This document shows positions 1-8,662 of a stretch of DNA of 64,000 nucleotides, one piece after another. The translations under genes and the position numbers were made by a program. The notes beneath the pieces were generated by a model. The model did not search any database, had not been told where the DNA came from, and was given only the letters and a program-made list of their open reading frames with translations. Within the stretch, counting starts at the first letter, position 1; each line of letters starts with the position of its first letter. Source of the stretch: Bacillus sp. B1-b2 (lineage in GTDB: Bacteria > Bacillota > Bacilli > Bacillales > Cytobacillaceae); contig NZ_WEHU01000002.1 in assembly GCF_009183415.1 (NCBI RefSeq), positions 186,001 to 250,000 on the forward strand, written 5' to 3'.

Positions 1-1
1 G

Positions 2-169
2 TTAGTTATTGATACGATGTACGGATACCCAGGAATCAAATGGGATCTTCTATCAGCAGAAGATCAAAAGAAATTTGAATCAGTTAGTGGTGGATATCGT
101 ACCTTTAACGGTGGAGAGCTTTCAAGTGAATTAATGAAAGTATGGCAAAGAGAGGTAGCTAGTCAATGA
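2..169 (+). CDS. ABC transporter substrate-binding protein, C-terminal end (partial)
   Basis: The last 55 codons of a gene that begins before the window. The frame is open from the first base and ends in TGA at 167-169, which overlaps the ATG of the permease gene by four bases (ATGA), the usual sign of translational coupling. The tail (ending in EVASQ) is soluble and rich in charged residues and glycine, as in the C-terminus of an extracellular solute-binding protein. The call rests mainly on its place before an ABC permease, so the substrate cannot be stated. Confidence 0.5.
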   Translation, partial: LVIDTMYGYPGIKWDLLSAEDQKKFESVSGGYRTFNGGELSSELMKVWQREVASQ

Positions 170-1038
170 GTAGGGATATTGTCCTGAAGGAGAGCTTTGC
201 TGTCAAGAAAAAAACAAAAATGGCAGTGTTAGGAATTGGGCTAGTTATGCCCTCTTTCCTAACCTTGCTTGTTTTAGTCATTTATCCCGTTACGCTTGCC
301 ATTATGGAAAGCTTTCAGAATGAAGATAATGTTTTCTCACTAGATAACTATAAATATATTTTTACAGAACCATTGATTCTACAAAATATTAAACATACAT
401 TAGTTGTCACATTCATTTCTTGTATCTTAACTTTAGGAGCAAGCTATCTATTAGCTATTTATTTAAATTTTAATAAAAGTATCTTCTCGAAAATTATAAA
501 CAAACTATATTTTATTCCATTATTCATTCCAGGAGTTATCGCAATCTATGGATTTATCAACTTTTATCGAGATAATGGCTGGGTTGCAAGGATCATAGGT
601 GAAAACAATATGCCTTCTATTATTTATGATATGAAGGGCTTATTGATGATTAATGTTTGGTTTAATGTACCGTTTACAACGATGCTATTACTTTCTGCTC
701 TTCAAGCTATTCCAAATTCTGTAATAGAGAGTGCAAAGGATGCGGGTGCATCAAAAATTAGATTGTTTATTCATTTTATACTTCCTCTTTCTTATAAAAC
801 AATGCTCGTTGCGTTAACCTTTCTTTTTATGGGGCTAATCGGAAGCTTTACAGCACCTTTCCTAATTGATAGAAATGCACCACAAATGCTAGGTGTATCT
901 ATGCAACAGCACTTTTCTGTATATAACGAGATTGGTCAATCTAGTGCACTAGCAGTTTTCATGTTTTTATTATGTTCAATAGTAGGTTATTTCTATATTC
1001 ATAATAATATGAAAGAGTCAAAGAAAGATATGTTCTAA
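166..1038 (+). CDS. ABC transporter permease (binding-protein-dependent, MalF/UgpA-like)
   Basis: A 290-residue integral membrane protein with about six hydrophobic segments, the first at residues 20-45. The coupling loop that contacts the ATPase is visible at about 190-210 as ESAKDAGASKIRLFIHFILP, matching the EAA loop (EAA---G---------I-LP) of ABC importer permeases. The start ATG overlaps the stop of the upstream binding-protein gene. It should be one half of a heterodimeric permease. The second permease and the ATPase are not downstream, so they are probably upstream of the window. Substrate unknown; the PHP hydrolase downstream hints at a phosphorylated or ester compound (inference). Confidence 0.85.
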   Translation: MSRDIVLKESFAVKKKTKMAVLGIGLVMPSFLTLLVLVIYPVTLAIMESFQNEDNVFSLDNYKYIFTEPLILQNIKHTLVVTFISCILTLGASYLLAIYLNFNKSIFSKIINKLYFIPLFIPGVIAIYGFINFYRDNGWVARIIGENNMPSIIYDMKGLLMINVWFNVPFTTMLLLSALQAIPNSVIESAKDAGASKIRLFIHFILPLSYKTMLVALTFLFMGLIGSFTAPFLIDRNAPQMLGVSMQQHFSVYNEIGQSSALAVFMFLLCSIVGYFYIHNNMKESKKDMF

Positions 1039-1061
1039 AACTAACCAAGGAGTGGAATAAG

Positions 1062-2339
1062 ATGAGTGTTTTGAACCCTGTAAAAATGCAGCATTTAGAC
1101 AGTAATCAATCTAGTATTATCATTGAAGAAAAAGGATATTACACGATTAATCTGAAGGCAAAAGCATCTACTTCTTGGAAAGAAGAAAGCAATGAATCTC
1201 TTATGTTGAGACTATATGTTAATCAAGTACACCACCAAGATATTATTTTGTTTTACGGAAATCAGAGCTTTACTTACAAGCGTCTTCTTGGAGAAATGGA
1301 GCCTGGTACATATGAAATAGAATGGATTTGTGAATCTCCTCGTAACAGTGAGGCATTTGCTGAAATGGAAAGCTACAGTGTTGAAAAGTTAGAAGTAAGT
1401 GAGCGAGAAACACTGGCTGTTCGATTTGCTCCGAAGCTTTATGGTCGATCTGTTTATAGTTCATACGATAATTTATACACAGATACTCCTTTAGAGATGA
1501 TTTATTTTTTTGAAGAGTGGGAACGAGGATTGGTGATTGAATATCATATGGTATTTAGTCATGAAGATGAGGGAACACCTGCTGTTCTTCTCATGTCAAA
1601 GTGGGGGCGACTGTTAGATATTGAATACATGGCTAGAATCTATTTGAATGAATATAATGAGATTGATCATATTGAATACCAAGGTGCAGAGCATCAGGTA
1701 AAACCATATAAGGGACCTTTCTTAGAGGGGGAGAGGGTCATTCTTCAAACGGCCACATGTAATGGTAATTTTACGGATAAAATCACAAGTTCTTATCATT
1801 TTTCCTTTATCCCAAGTTATGAGTGGAAAGTAGAACAAGAGGCTCGCGAAGTGGTGATGCAGCGTTTTCCGTATATTAATCATGTGATGGCCTGGGAAGC
1901 AGAGAGACAGTTAAAGAATTACCCACTAGCTTACAACAGAATCCAAAATGTTTATCAATATGCTTATATTCAATCTTCTGTTTGGGAAGTTGAGCTTGGT
2001 ACACCAAGTGTAGATTTCCTAGTTCGGTTAAAAGGAGAAGAAAAGTGGCAGTCCAGTTCTTTTCAGCATAAAAAGTTTGGTTCCTTTTCAGCAGCATACA
2101 CAGGACCTTACAACCACTTTAGTACGACGATTTGTTTACCAGAAGGAAAGACGATGGAGGATATCGTAGAATTGAAGATCGCTTTAATAAATGAAAAAGT
2201 ATCTATGGCAAATGTAAAGGATTTGAAAATTTTTGCGTATGATGAAAATGGAAACCTGGAGAAATATTTGGAGACAGCTTTTGACGAGAATTTAACTGTT
2301 TTTGAATCGGAGAAGATCGTTTGGAGAAAAGAGATGTAA
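1062..2339 (+). CDS. Uncharacterised 425-residue protein of the ABC/PHP operon
   Basis: I do not recognise this family. It starts at ATG 1062 behind CAAGGAGTGG, 23 bases after the permease gene, and is followed 20 bases later by the PHP hydrolase gene, so it is almost certainly in the same transcript. It has no signal peptide and no membrane segment. The sequence is rich in aromatic and beta-strand-like stretches (for example YYTINLKAKA near residue 30), suggesting a beta-sandwich or lectin/galactose-binding-like fold (inference). Its position implies a role in handling the imported substrate, such as an accessory hydrolase or sensor. No catalytic motif is evident. Confidence 0.6.
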   Translation: MSVLNPVKMQHLDSNQSSIIIEEKGYYTINLKAKASTSWKEESNESLMLRLYVNQVHHQDIILFYGNQSFTYKRLLGEMEPGTYEIEWICESPRNSEAFAEMESYSVEKLEVSERETLAVRFAPKLYGRSVYSSYDNLYTDTPLEMIYFFEEWERGLVIEYHMVFSHEDEGTPAVLLMSKWGRLLDIEYMARIYLNEYNEIDHIEYQGAEHQVKPYKGPFLEGERVILQTATCNGNFTDKITSSYHFSFIPSYEWKVEQEAREVVMQRFPYINHVMAWEAERQLKNYPLAYNRIQNVYQYAYIQSSVWEVELGTPSVDFLVRLKGEEKWQSSSFQHKKFGSFSAAYTGPYNHFSTTICLPEGKTMEDIVELKIALINEKVSMANVKDLKIFAYDENGNLEKYLETAFDENLTVFESEKIVWRKEM

Positions 2340-2359
2340 GGAAGGTGTAAAACAACAAG

Positions 2360-3907
2360 ATGAGAGAAGAAGAGGAACAGATTTTATTTGAGATTACTTC
2401 AAATATTACAAATAAAAGTGCACAATCACATATACAACACACCTTTTTTGTACCAGAAAATTCGGAAACAGTATACATAGATTTCTCTTATGATCCACCA
2501 CATGAAAAAGAAATCAATGAAAACTATAGGTTAATGGAAGAGGCTTCAAGCTATTATGAAACAAAGATATCACACAATAGTCATGATCCTATTAGAAATT
2601 TATTAACACTATCACTAAATGACCATGATGGATTTAGAGGAGCACGTCATTACCATTCTCCTATCCAGCATGTAGAAATTAGTGATTCTCATTCAAGCCC
2701 AGGTTTTTTAAATAGAAAAAATACAGCAGGTTTATGGTCTGTTACAGTAAGTGTTCATGCATTGGTAACGAAAACCTGTGAATATCGGTTACGTATCTAT
2801 AGAAAAACAAATCAAGATAATTATTCGACTATTCCTTGGAGAAATAAACCTTTATTTCAAGAGATAAAAGAGAATGAAAGTGGTATACCAAGTTTTCCTA
2901 AAGAAGAAGGTTTCAGAAAATGGATTGCTTCTGAATTGCATACACATACCTATCATAGTGATGGAAAACAATCGGTTCTAGAGATGGTAGAGGTTGCAAA
3001 AAAAATGGGGATTGAAGCGGTTGTCATGACAGATCATAATACGATCAGTCCTTTTGAAGAAATAGAAGATGCAAAAGCAGAATCGGGCATAAACATTTTA
3101 TATGGTCTGGAATGGACTACCTTTTATGGACATTTACTAACAGTAGGTTATAAGGAGCCAGCTTATACCGATTGGAGAAAAATAGGTCCTTTAGACATTG
3201 AGAAGGGTATTACGGAAATCCGTAAACAGGACGCCTTGGTTGGTATTGCTCACCCATTTCGAATTGGTAACCCGATTGGTACAGGCTGTCACTGGGAATT
3301 TTCATTTGAATCAGTAAATGCTTTTGATTTTATAGAAGTTTGGAATTCCACAAGACCAGGCTTTAAATCCTATAATCAACGTGCTTTTCAATATTGGACA
3401 GAGTTGTTGAATAAAGGATATAGAATTACGGCAACAGCAGGTCGAGATTGGCATCATAATGAAGAAAAAAATCCATTACCAGCAGTTACTTATTTACAAA
3501 TGCCCGAAGTTTCTATTGATAAAGATGCTTTTCGAACAGACTTTTTACTCGCAATCCGTGCTGGAAGGGTTAGTATTTCTTACGGAAAACCACTTCAACT
3601 TACGGTTAAACAAGGAGAAAGCATGTATGAAGTAGGAGATATAGTAAGACATCTCGATCATCAACCTATTCACATACAAGTATGTTCAGAGGAATGGAAT
3701 CATAATAATCGAATGGATAAAACGCAGGCAACTTTGGTTATTGTAACAAATGATGGAGAAGTAGCAAGTGGATGTCTAGGTCAGTTGCATCTAGAAACGG
3801 AGATAAATAGTAAGGATGTAAAATGGATTCGATCAGAATTATATGTACCGATTGATAATGGGGACCCAGAATTGGTTGCATTTACGAATCCTGTTTATGT
3901 TAGGTGA
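2360..3907 (+). CDS. CehA/McbA-like PHP-domain metallohydrolase
   Basis: A 515-residue cytoplasmic protein. Residues 1-190 form a beta-rich N-terminal region without a recognised domain. From about 193 the PHP metal site begins: SELHTHTYHSDG supplies the first histidines, followed by MTDHNT (about 223), GLEW (about 250), IAHPF (about 297) and AGRDWHH (about 367), the ordered His/Asp ligands of the polymerase-and-histidinol-phosphatase superfamily. CehA/McbA members hydrolyse carbamate or phosphodiester bonds in known cases; the substrate here is not known. It is the last gene of the ABC operon and is followed by a terminator at 3980-4023. The ribosome site AAGGAAGGTG lies rather far (about 12 bases) from ATG 2360. 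Confidence 0.8.
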   Translation: MREEEEQILFEITSNITNKSAQSHIQHTFFVPENSETVYIDFSYDPPHEKEINENYRLMEEASSYYETKISHNSHDPIRNLLTLSLNDHDGFRGARHYHSPIQHVEISDSHSSPGFLNRKNTAGLWSVTVSVHALVTKTCEYRLRIYRKTNQDNYSTIPWRNKPLFQEIKENESGIPSFPKEEGFRKWIASELHTHTYHSDGKQSVLEMVEVAKKMGIEAVVMTDHNTISPFEEIEDAKAESGINILYGLEWTTFYGHLLTVGYKEPAYTDWRKIGPLDIEKGITEIRKQDALVGIAHPFRIGNPIGTGCHWEFSFESVNAFDFIEVWNSTRPGFKSYNQRAFQYWTELLNKGYRITATAGRDWHHNEEKNPLPAVTYLQMPEVSIDKDAFRTDFLLAIRAGRVSISYGKPLQLTVKQGESMYEVGDIVRHLDHQPIHIQVCSEEWNHNNRMDKTQATLVIVTNDGEVASGCLGQLHLETEINSKDVKWIRSELYVPIDNGDPELVAFTNPVYVR

Positions 3908-3979
3908 AAATTTACAGTGACAACCTATTAAAATATAACGTTTAGTAAAGAAAGATAAAAATATTTGTAAGAACCTAGT

Positions 3980-4023
3980 AAAAAATCCCAAGTGTTAAAC
4001 GGTAAAGAACAATTGGGGTTTTC
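3980..4023 (+). terminator. Intrinsic terminator after the ABC/PHP operon
   Basis: AAAATCCCAA pairs with TTGGGGTTTT (one T-G pair) across a 23-base loop, with T-rich sequence on the 3' arm. Confidence 0.6.
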
Positions 4024-4043
4024 TGCTGTTTATTTTATATTTT

Positions 4044-4240
4044 CATCTTTCATAAACAAACCGAGATAAAAACTTCTTCGTTTCCTCCTCCTTTGTCTTA
4101 TCAATAATCTCTTCAGGTATACCTTGCTCTAACAATAACGCCATCCTCTATAAAGATAATTCAATTCGCAATGTCATATCCAAAGCTCATTTCGTGTGTG
4201 AGGATAATCATGGTAACTCCTTCTTTAGCAACCTTCTTAA
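4044..4240 (-). pseudogene. Remnant of a polar amino-acid ABC ATPase (GlnQ-like C-terminus)
   Basis: Read on the minus strand, 4240 to 4044 gives KEGVTMIILTHEMSFGYDIAN, then an in-frame TGA, then IIFIEDGVIV. After a frameshift it continues EQGIPEEIIDKTKEEETKKF and LSRF. This is the H-loop (LTHEM) and C-terminal end of a GlnQ/TcyN-type amino-acid ABC ATPase. It has no start, no Walker A or B motif, one stop and at least one frameshift, so it is a dead fragment. No intact partner permease or binding protein is nearby. Confidence 0.75.
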
Positions 4241-4633
4241 TTACGTAAGCAGTGTTGTTGGCAAATATTCTAATTCAGCTTTAAAGGCTTTAAACATCCT
4301 GCTTACCTGTGCTAGATCATCTAATGTTAAAAAATCATTGCCTGAATTACTATCCACAATAATAATCTAGTTATACCAGGTAAAAACTGTGGAAATAGAA
4401 TAGTCAAATTCGTAAAGGTAATGCTAAATTAATGATGAATTGTGTTTTTAGGATACATTTACAGCTGAAGGAATTATCTGTAGGATATAAAATTATGGTT
4501 TTTCTTTCCGAGGAAAAAGAGGGTAAATTAGTATGGAATATGTTACCTGTACTAGATAAGAAAGCACTTCAATAGTTGGAGAAAATGTCGATACAATAAG
4601 TATCTAAGGTTTTTCATAGAAAGGAAGTAATCA
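4241..4633. other. Gene-poor degraded stretch
   Basis: About 390 bases without an intact gene. Minus-strand frames around 4260-4390 give a short open stretch (IIIVDSNSGNDFLTLDDL and on) that may be further debris, but I cannot assign it. The segment ends with AAGGAAGTAATCA, the ribosome binding site of the broken chemotaxis gene. Confidence 0.4.
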
Positions 4634-5445
4634 ATGGACATCGTTCAATCATTTATTCAAACTCTTCCCATTATCAAACAGTTAATGAGAGAGGACATTA
4701 TGATTACTATATATGATCAAGATAAATATATCCATTATTCCCCGAGTGCAGATCTCGATTTTGGTTTTAAGGCTGGAGATCCCTTACCAACTCAATATCG
4801 AAACTTTGGAATAATGGATCAGCATAAGGTAAGTAGAATTAGGATACCTAAATCGGAATATGGGATAGCATTTCTATTCCACTTAGAGATGAAAATGGGC
4901 GTCTTTTTGCTGCAATAAGTGCAGCAGTTTCTACTAAAACAGAAGAACAGCTTACAGAAATTATTCATATTATTGAAGCTACGAGTAGTACTCTATTAGA
5001 AACTATTCAACACATTGCTGCACATTCTGAAGAGTTATCTGCGACAACAGAACAAATATCCTTTAATGTACAAACAGCTGTAGCGGAATCCACGAAAGTA
5101 AATGAAGTGACTCAGGTTATAAATAATATAAGTGCTCAAACAAATCTACTTGGTTTAAATGCGGCAATAGAGGCAGCTCGGGTAGGGAGCGCAGGTGCTG
5201 GATTTGGAGTAGTAGCAAGTGAAGTTCGTAAACTGTCAGAAGAGACAAAGAAAGCAACGATTAATATTGAAGATACCTTAAAGAAAGTGCAGGATACCAT
5301 GAAATCAATGAACACTGATTTCAAAGAAATTGCTGTCTCTACACAGGAAGAAGCTAAGTTAGTTAGCAGCTTTATGGGGGAAATTGAGAATTTAAATAAA
5401 GCTACTCAAAATCTTAAGGTATTAATGGAAGAGTTGACGAAGTAG
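4634..5445 (+). pseudogene. Soluble methyl-accepting chemotaxis protein (YfmS-like), frameshifted
   Basis: Two frames together make one MCP. 4634 to about 4860 encodes an N-terminal sensor part (about 75 codons) reading to PKSEYG. The correct continuation [18 protein letters not shown] is in the frame of position 4861, one frame off, and stays open to the stop at 5443-5445. The C-terminal part holds the conserved signalling hairpin tip ([18 protein letters not shown] at about 5128-5180, then [13 protein letters not shown]), which contacts CheA/CheW. There are no membrane segments and the total length is about 270 codons, matching YfmS-type soluble receptors. A single frameshift near 4858-4870 separates the parts: a recent mutation or a sequencing error. 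Confidence 0.8.
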
Positions 5446-5457
5446 AATTTTATAAAT

Positions 5458-5488
5458 AATAGCCCTTCTATCATGAGGGCTATTTATT
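5458..5488 (+). terminator. Intrinsic terminator after the chemotaxis pseudogene
   Basis: AATAGCCCT and AGGGCTATT form a perfect stem, followed by TATTATTTC. Confidence 0.75.
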
Positions 5489-5714
5489 ATTTCATTATAG
5501 AAAAGAAAACTTTCCTATGGTGTAAAAAAATATGGTATACCTTTAAATGTACAATAATCAACAAGTTAAGAAAAGAATCTCCAGTATTCCCCCCCGGTAA
5601 TACTAAAACACTACATGTAACAATTTTTCATCTCACTAAACTAAACTACCTCTAATTTCATAGTCTATTTGCTTACTAAAGGGCATTCACTTCTATGTAA
5701 ATAAGTTGCGGAGA

Positions 5715-5765
5715 CTAACAATCAGTGATAAAATGCATATAATATTAGTACCAGGTCATATTAAT
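5715..5765 (+). promoter_or_regulatory. fabH promoter with FapR-like operator
   Basis: CTAACA (5715-5720), a 17-base spacer and a perfect TATAAT (5738-5743) form a sigma-A promoter. Immediately downstream, 5744-5765 begins ATTAGTACCAGGTC and ends ATATTAAT, an inverted repeat matching the FapR operator (TTAGTACC..., inverted). In Bacillus FapR represses fatty-acid synthesis genes, including fabH paralogues, and is released by malonyl-CoA. The 350 bases before this promoter hold only the upstream terminator and nothing else I recognise. Confidence 0.7.
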
Positions 5766-5794
5766 AAGTAATAATTATAATGAGGTGAAGCTAT

Positions 5795-6778
5795 ATGTTA
5801 CATTCAAAAGCACGTATAACTGCAATTGGCTCTTACGTACCAGAACGCAAATTAACCAATGGAGATCTTGAAAAGCTGGTAGAGACAAACGATGAATGGA
5901 TTGTGAAAAGAACAGGAATTAAGGAACGAAGAATAACCAATAAGGATGAATTCACAAGTGATATTAGCTATCAAGCAGTTCTAAACTTAATGGAAAGATA
6001 CAGTATATCAGTAGAAGATGTTGATTTAATTATCGTTTGTACATTAACTCCTGATTTCAAGACACCTAGTGTTGCTTCTCTTCTACAAGCAAAACTAGGC
6101 ATAAGAAATACGGGAGCAATTGATTTAAATGCTGCTTGCGCAGGTTTTACTTATGGACTACATGTAGCAAATGGATTGATTACAGCTGGTCTGAACAAGA
6201 AAGTCCTAGTAGTAGGTGCAGAAACCTTATCCAAAGTAACGGACTATACAGATCGAACAACATGTATTCTGTTCGGAGATGGAGCGGCTGCAGTTCTTGT
6301 AGAATATGATGAACAAGATCCAAGTTTTATTTCTTTTCATATGGGTTCTGAAGGAGAAGCAGGGCAGAATTTATACTGCACAAACCTGTCAAATCAAATG
6401 AATAATACAATTCTAGAAAACCCTGGGTATATTGTGCAAAATGGGAGAGAAGTTTATAAGTGGGCTGTTAAAACTGTACCAAGTGGAATGCAGACTGTAA
6501 TGAATAATGCAAAAATGGCTCTTCATGAAGTGGATTGGTTTGTTCCACATAGTGCTAATTTAAGAATGATAGAGTCCATTTGTGAAAAAAGTAATTTCCC
6601 TATAGAAAAGACTCTATATAGCTTAGTTGAGTATGGAAATACTTCTTCTGCAACTATTCCATTGTCCTTGAGTTCAGGTGTAGAAAATGGTCAAATCAAG
6701 AATGGGGATACTTTATTATTATATGGTTTTGGTGGCGGCTTAACATATGCAGGATTATTGATTAAGTGGAGTATTTAA
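5795..6778 (+). CDS. fabH: Beta-ketoacyl-ACP synthase III (FabH, FabHB/YhfB-like)
   Basis: A 327-residue condensing enzyme that joins an acyl-CoA primer to malonyl-ACP to start fatty-acid synthesis, in the cytosol. The catalytic triad is visible: C115 in NAACAG, H252 in VPHSAN and N282 in YGNTSS. The N-terminus (ITAIGSYVPERKLTN, then ETNDEWIVKRTGI) is typical of the family. It starts at ATG 5795 behind GAGGTGA. It is monocistronic, between a FapR-like box and a strong terminator. No fabF lies next to it, which fits the stand-alone B. subtilis FabHB type rather than the fabHA-fabF operon type. Confidence 0.93.
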   Translation: MLHSKARITAIGSYVPERKLTNGDLEKLVETNDEWIVKRTGIKERRITNKDEFTSDISYQAVLNLMERYSISVEDVDLIIVCTLTPDFKTPSVASLLQAKLGIRNTGAIDLNAACAGFTYGLHVANGLITAGLNKKVLVVGAETLSKVTDYTDRTTCILFGDGAAAVLVEYDEQDPSFISFHMGSEGEAGQNLYCTNLSNQMNNTILENPGYIVQNGREVYKWAVKTVPSGMQTVMNNAKMALHEVDWFVPHSANLRMIESICEKSNFPIEKTLYSLVEYGNTSSATIPLSLSSGVENGQIKNGDTLLLYGFGGGLTYAGLLIKWSI

Positions 6779-6785
6779 TTAGAAG

Positions 6786-6813
6786 AAGGAAGTGAGTTAG
6801 TTTCACTTCCTTT
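6786..6813. terminator. Bidirectional terminator between fabH and dbpA
   Basis: AAGGAAGTGA and TCACTTCCTT form a perfect stem between the two convergent genes. Confidence 0.75.
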
Positions 6814-6835
6814 CATGAACTTAAGATTACATTTC

Positions 6836-8281
6836 TTATTTTAATGCTTTACTTACCTTCAGCTTTTTCCCTTTAATGGTTGCATTTTCTAATGCTTGTA
6901 TTACTAAGGAGCCTTTTCCATTAAGTATATCTACATAAGACATATTGTCATGAATGGTGATTATGCCAATATCTTCAGCTGTTACTCCAGGAATCTTTGC
7001 AATAGTTCCTACGAAATCGACTGCTCGAATCTTCTTCTTTTTCCCACCGTTAAAATGTAGCTTGATGATATCTTGGTTAATTCGAGCTGTTTTGTTATTT
7101 CTAACCACACGACGTCCGCTGATTTTTTCTTCAAATGCAGCTGTTCCTGCCATAACCTCCTGATGAGTAGGAGCTTCTACTACAGGAATCTCAAAACCGA
7201 TATATCTTTCAATTGCTTTTACATATTTTCCTACATACGGCGTAGTAAAAGTAATGGCTTTCCCTTTATTACCAGCACGTCCTGTTCTTCCAGTACGGTG
7301 AACATAGCTTTCTTTCTCCATTGGGACGTCATAGTTAATAACTAGTGTCACATTATCAATATCAATTCCTCTTGCAGCAACATCTGTTGCAATTAGATAA
7401 CGGAAATTGCCCATTTTGAATCCATCCATTACAGCAAAACGATCTTCTTGCTCTAAACCTCCATGGATTTTTTCGCAGGAGTAATTAGCTTGCTCTAACT
7501 CGGTAAATACTGTATCTACTTGTTCTTTGGTGTTACAGAAAATGATACAGCTATCTGGGTTTTCAACTACTGATACTGCTTTAAGCAAAGCAATCTTATT
7601 ATCTTCTTTCCCTTCTATTAGAGAATGTTCGATGGTATTAGTAGTTACGCCTGTAGAAGCAATCTCGATATGAGTTGGATTGCTCATATATTTATGACAA
7701 AGACTCTCCACATCCTTAGGTAATGTTGCAGAAAATACCATGGTAACTCTGTTTGCAGGAAGTTGTTCTATTATGGATTCTACTTCATCAACAAAACCCA
7801 TGTTTAGCATTTCATCCGTTTCATCTATGATTAGATATTTTACCTTGTCTAAAACAAGTGTACCTCTATCGATATGATCCATCATACGACCAGGAGTTCC
7901 AACAACCACATGTGTTTTTTGTTTCAGTTCCTCTTTTTGTTTGCTAAAAGGTTCTTTTCCATAAACAGCTGTTGCTTTAATTCTTTTAAACCTTCCGATA
8001 TTCGTTATATCGTCGCGTACTTGAGCAGCAAGTTCGCGAGTAGGGGTAAGTATTAATGCTTGAGGGTTCTTTTCTTCCCATTTTATTAATTCGCAAATAG
8101 GGATGCCATAAGAGGCCGTTTTCCCACTACCTGTTTGAGATTTTACGACTAGGTCTTGATTTTCTAATGCTAAAGGTATAACTTGATTTTGAACATCTGT
8201 TGGAGTTGTATATTTTAAAACAGCAAGTGCTCGGGCAATTTCATCACTAATATTGTAGTCCTCAAAACTTTTTTCGTTCAT
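6836..8281 (-). CDS. dbpA: DEAD-box ATP-dependent RNA helicase DbpA (YxiN-like)
   Basis: A 481-residue helicase. Motifs in order: SQTGSGKT (I), PTRELA (Ia), GTPGR (Ib), DETD (II, a DExD variant), SATLP (III), [10 protein letters not shown] (VI). The last 75 residues form the RRM-like domain ([15 protein letters not shown], then YVDILNGKG) that directs DbpA/YxiN to hairpin 92 of 23S rRNA during 50S assembly. The open frame extends upstream to 8362, but I take ATG 8281 because it has GAGGT nine bases before it and yields the family N-terminus ([12 protein letters not shown]) and length (B. subtilis YxiN is about 480 residues). Confidence 0.93.
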   Translation of the reverse strand: MNEKSFEDYNISDEIARALAVLKYTTPTDVQNQVIPLALENQDLVVKSQTGSGKTASYGIPICELIKWEEKNPQALILTPTRELAAQVRDDITNIGRFKRIKATAVYGKEPFSKQKEELKQKTHVVVGTPGRMMDHIDRGTLVLDKVKYLIIDETDEMLNMGFVDEVESIIEQLPANRVTMVFSATLPKDVESLCHKYMSNPTHIEIASTGVTTNTIEHSLIEGKEDNKIALLKAVSVVENPDSCIIFCNTKEQVDTVFTELEQANYSCEKIHGGLEQEDRFAVMDGFKMGNFRYLIATDVAARGIDIDNVTLVINYDVPMEKESYVHRTGRTGRAGNKGKAITFTTPYVGKYVKAIERYIGFEIPVVEAPTHQEVMAGTAAFEEKISGRRVVRNNKTARINQDIIKLHFNGGKKKKIRAVDFVGTIAKIPGVTAEDIGIITIHDNMSYVDILNGKGSLVIQALENATIKGKKLKVSKALK

Positions 8282-8662
8282 TTTTATAACCTCATTTTTC
8301 TTATAATTGGTTTTGTATTTATAGCATTCTCTCGTAGGAGATCTGGTATGCAAAAGGTGCATAACGTCTATTATACGGGAAATGAAGGAGAAAAGGCGGT
8401 TATTAAAAATAAAAGGTAGATATCAACGAAATAAGAAGTACTTAATGCTTGTTGTTATTAGGATGGAAGGAATTCCTATTAGGAGTGAGCATGTTACTAG
8501 TGATAGGCTTAGTTTTTCATCTTGTGCTATAGAATAGGAAGAAATTTAGAACAGAGGAATGTAAGGATTGAAATTTAGAAGTTTGTATGTTATTCCCTTC
8601 CTTAATAGAGTACAATTATACCTTGAATTATTTATTTGTTCGGAAAGGTGGGGAGGAAGAAA
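8282..8662. other. Divergent dbpA / sensor kinase upstream region
   Basis: About 380 bases without a supportable gene. A hydrophobic 27-codon stretch around 8447-8540 has no start codon with a ribosome site. The segment should carry both promoters; GAGTACAATTATACC near 8608-8622 is a possible element for the kinase gene. Confidence 0.35.

Noticed and set aside
4261-4390. Minus-strand open stretch next to the ABC ATPase remnant
   Set aside because: Too short and without a recognised motif; kept only as possible debris.
5473-5655. 60-codon plus-strand ORF
   Set aside because: It overlaps the terminator stem, has no ribosome binding site and no recognisable sequence.
8447-8540. Short hydrophobic frame that could be a small membrane protein
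   Set aside because: It has no start codon behind a ribosome site; probably chance in A+T-rich DNA.
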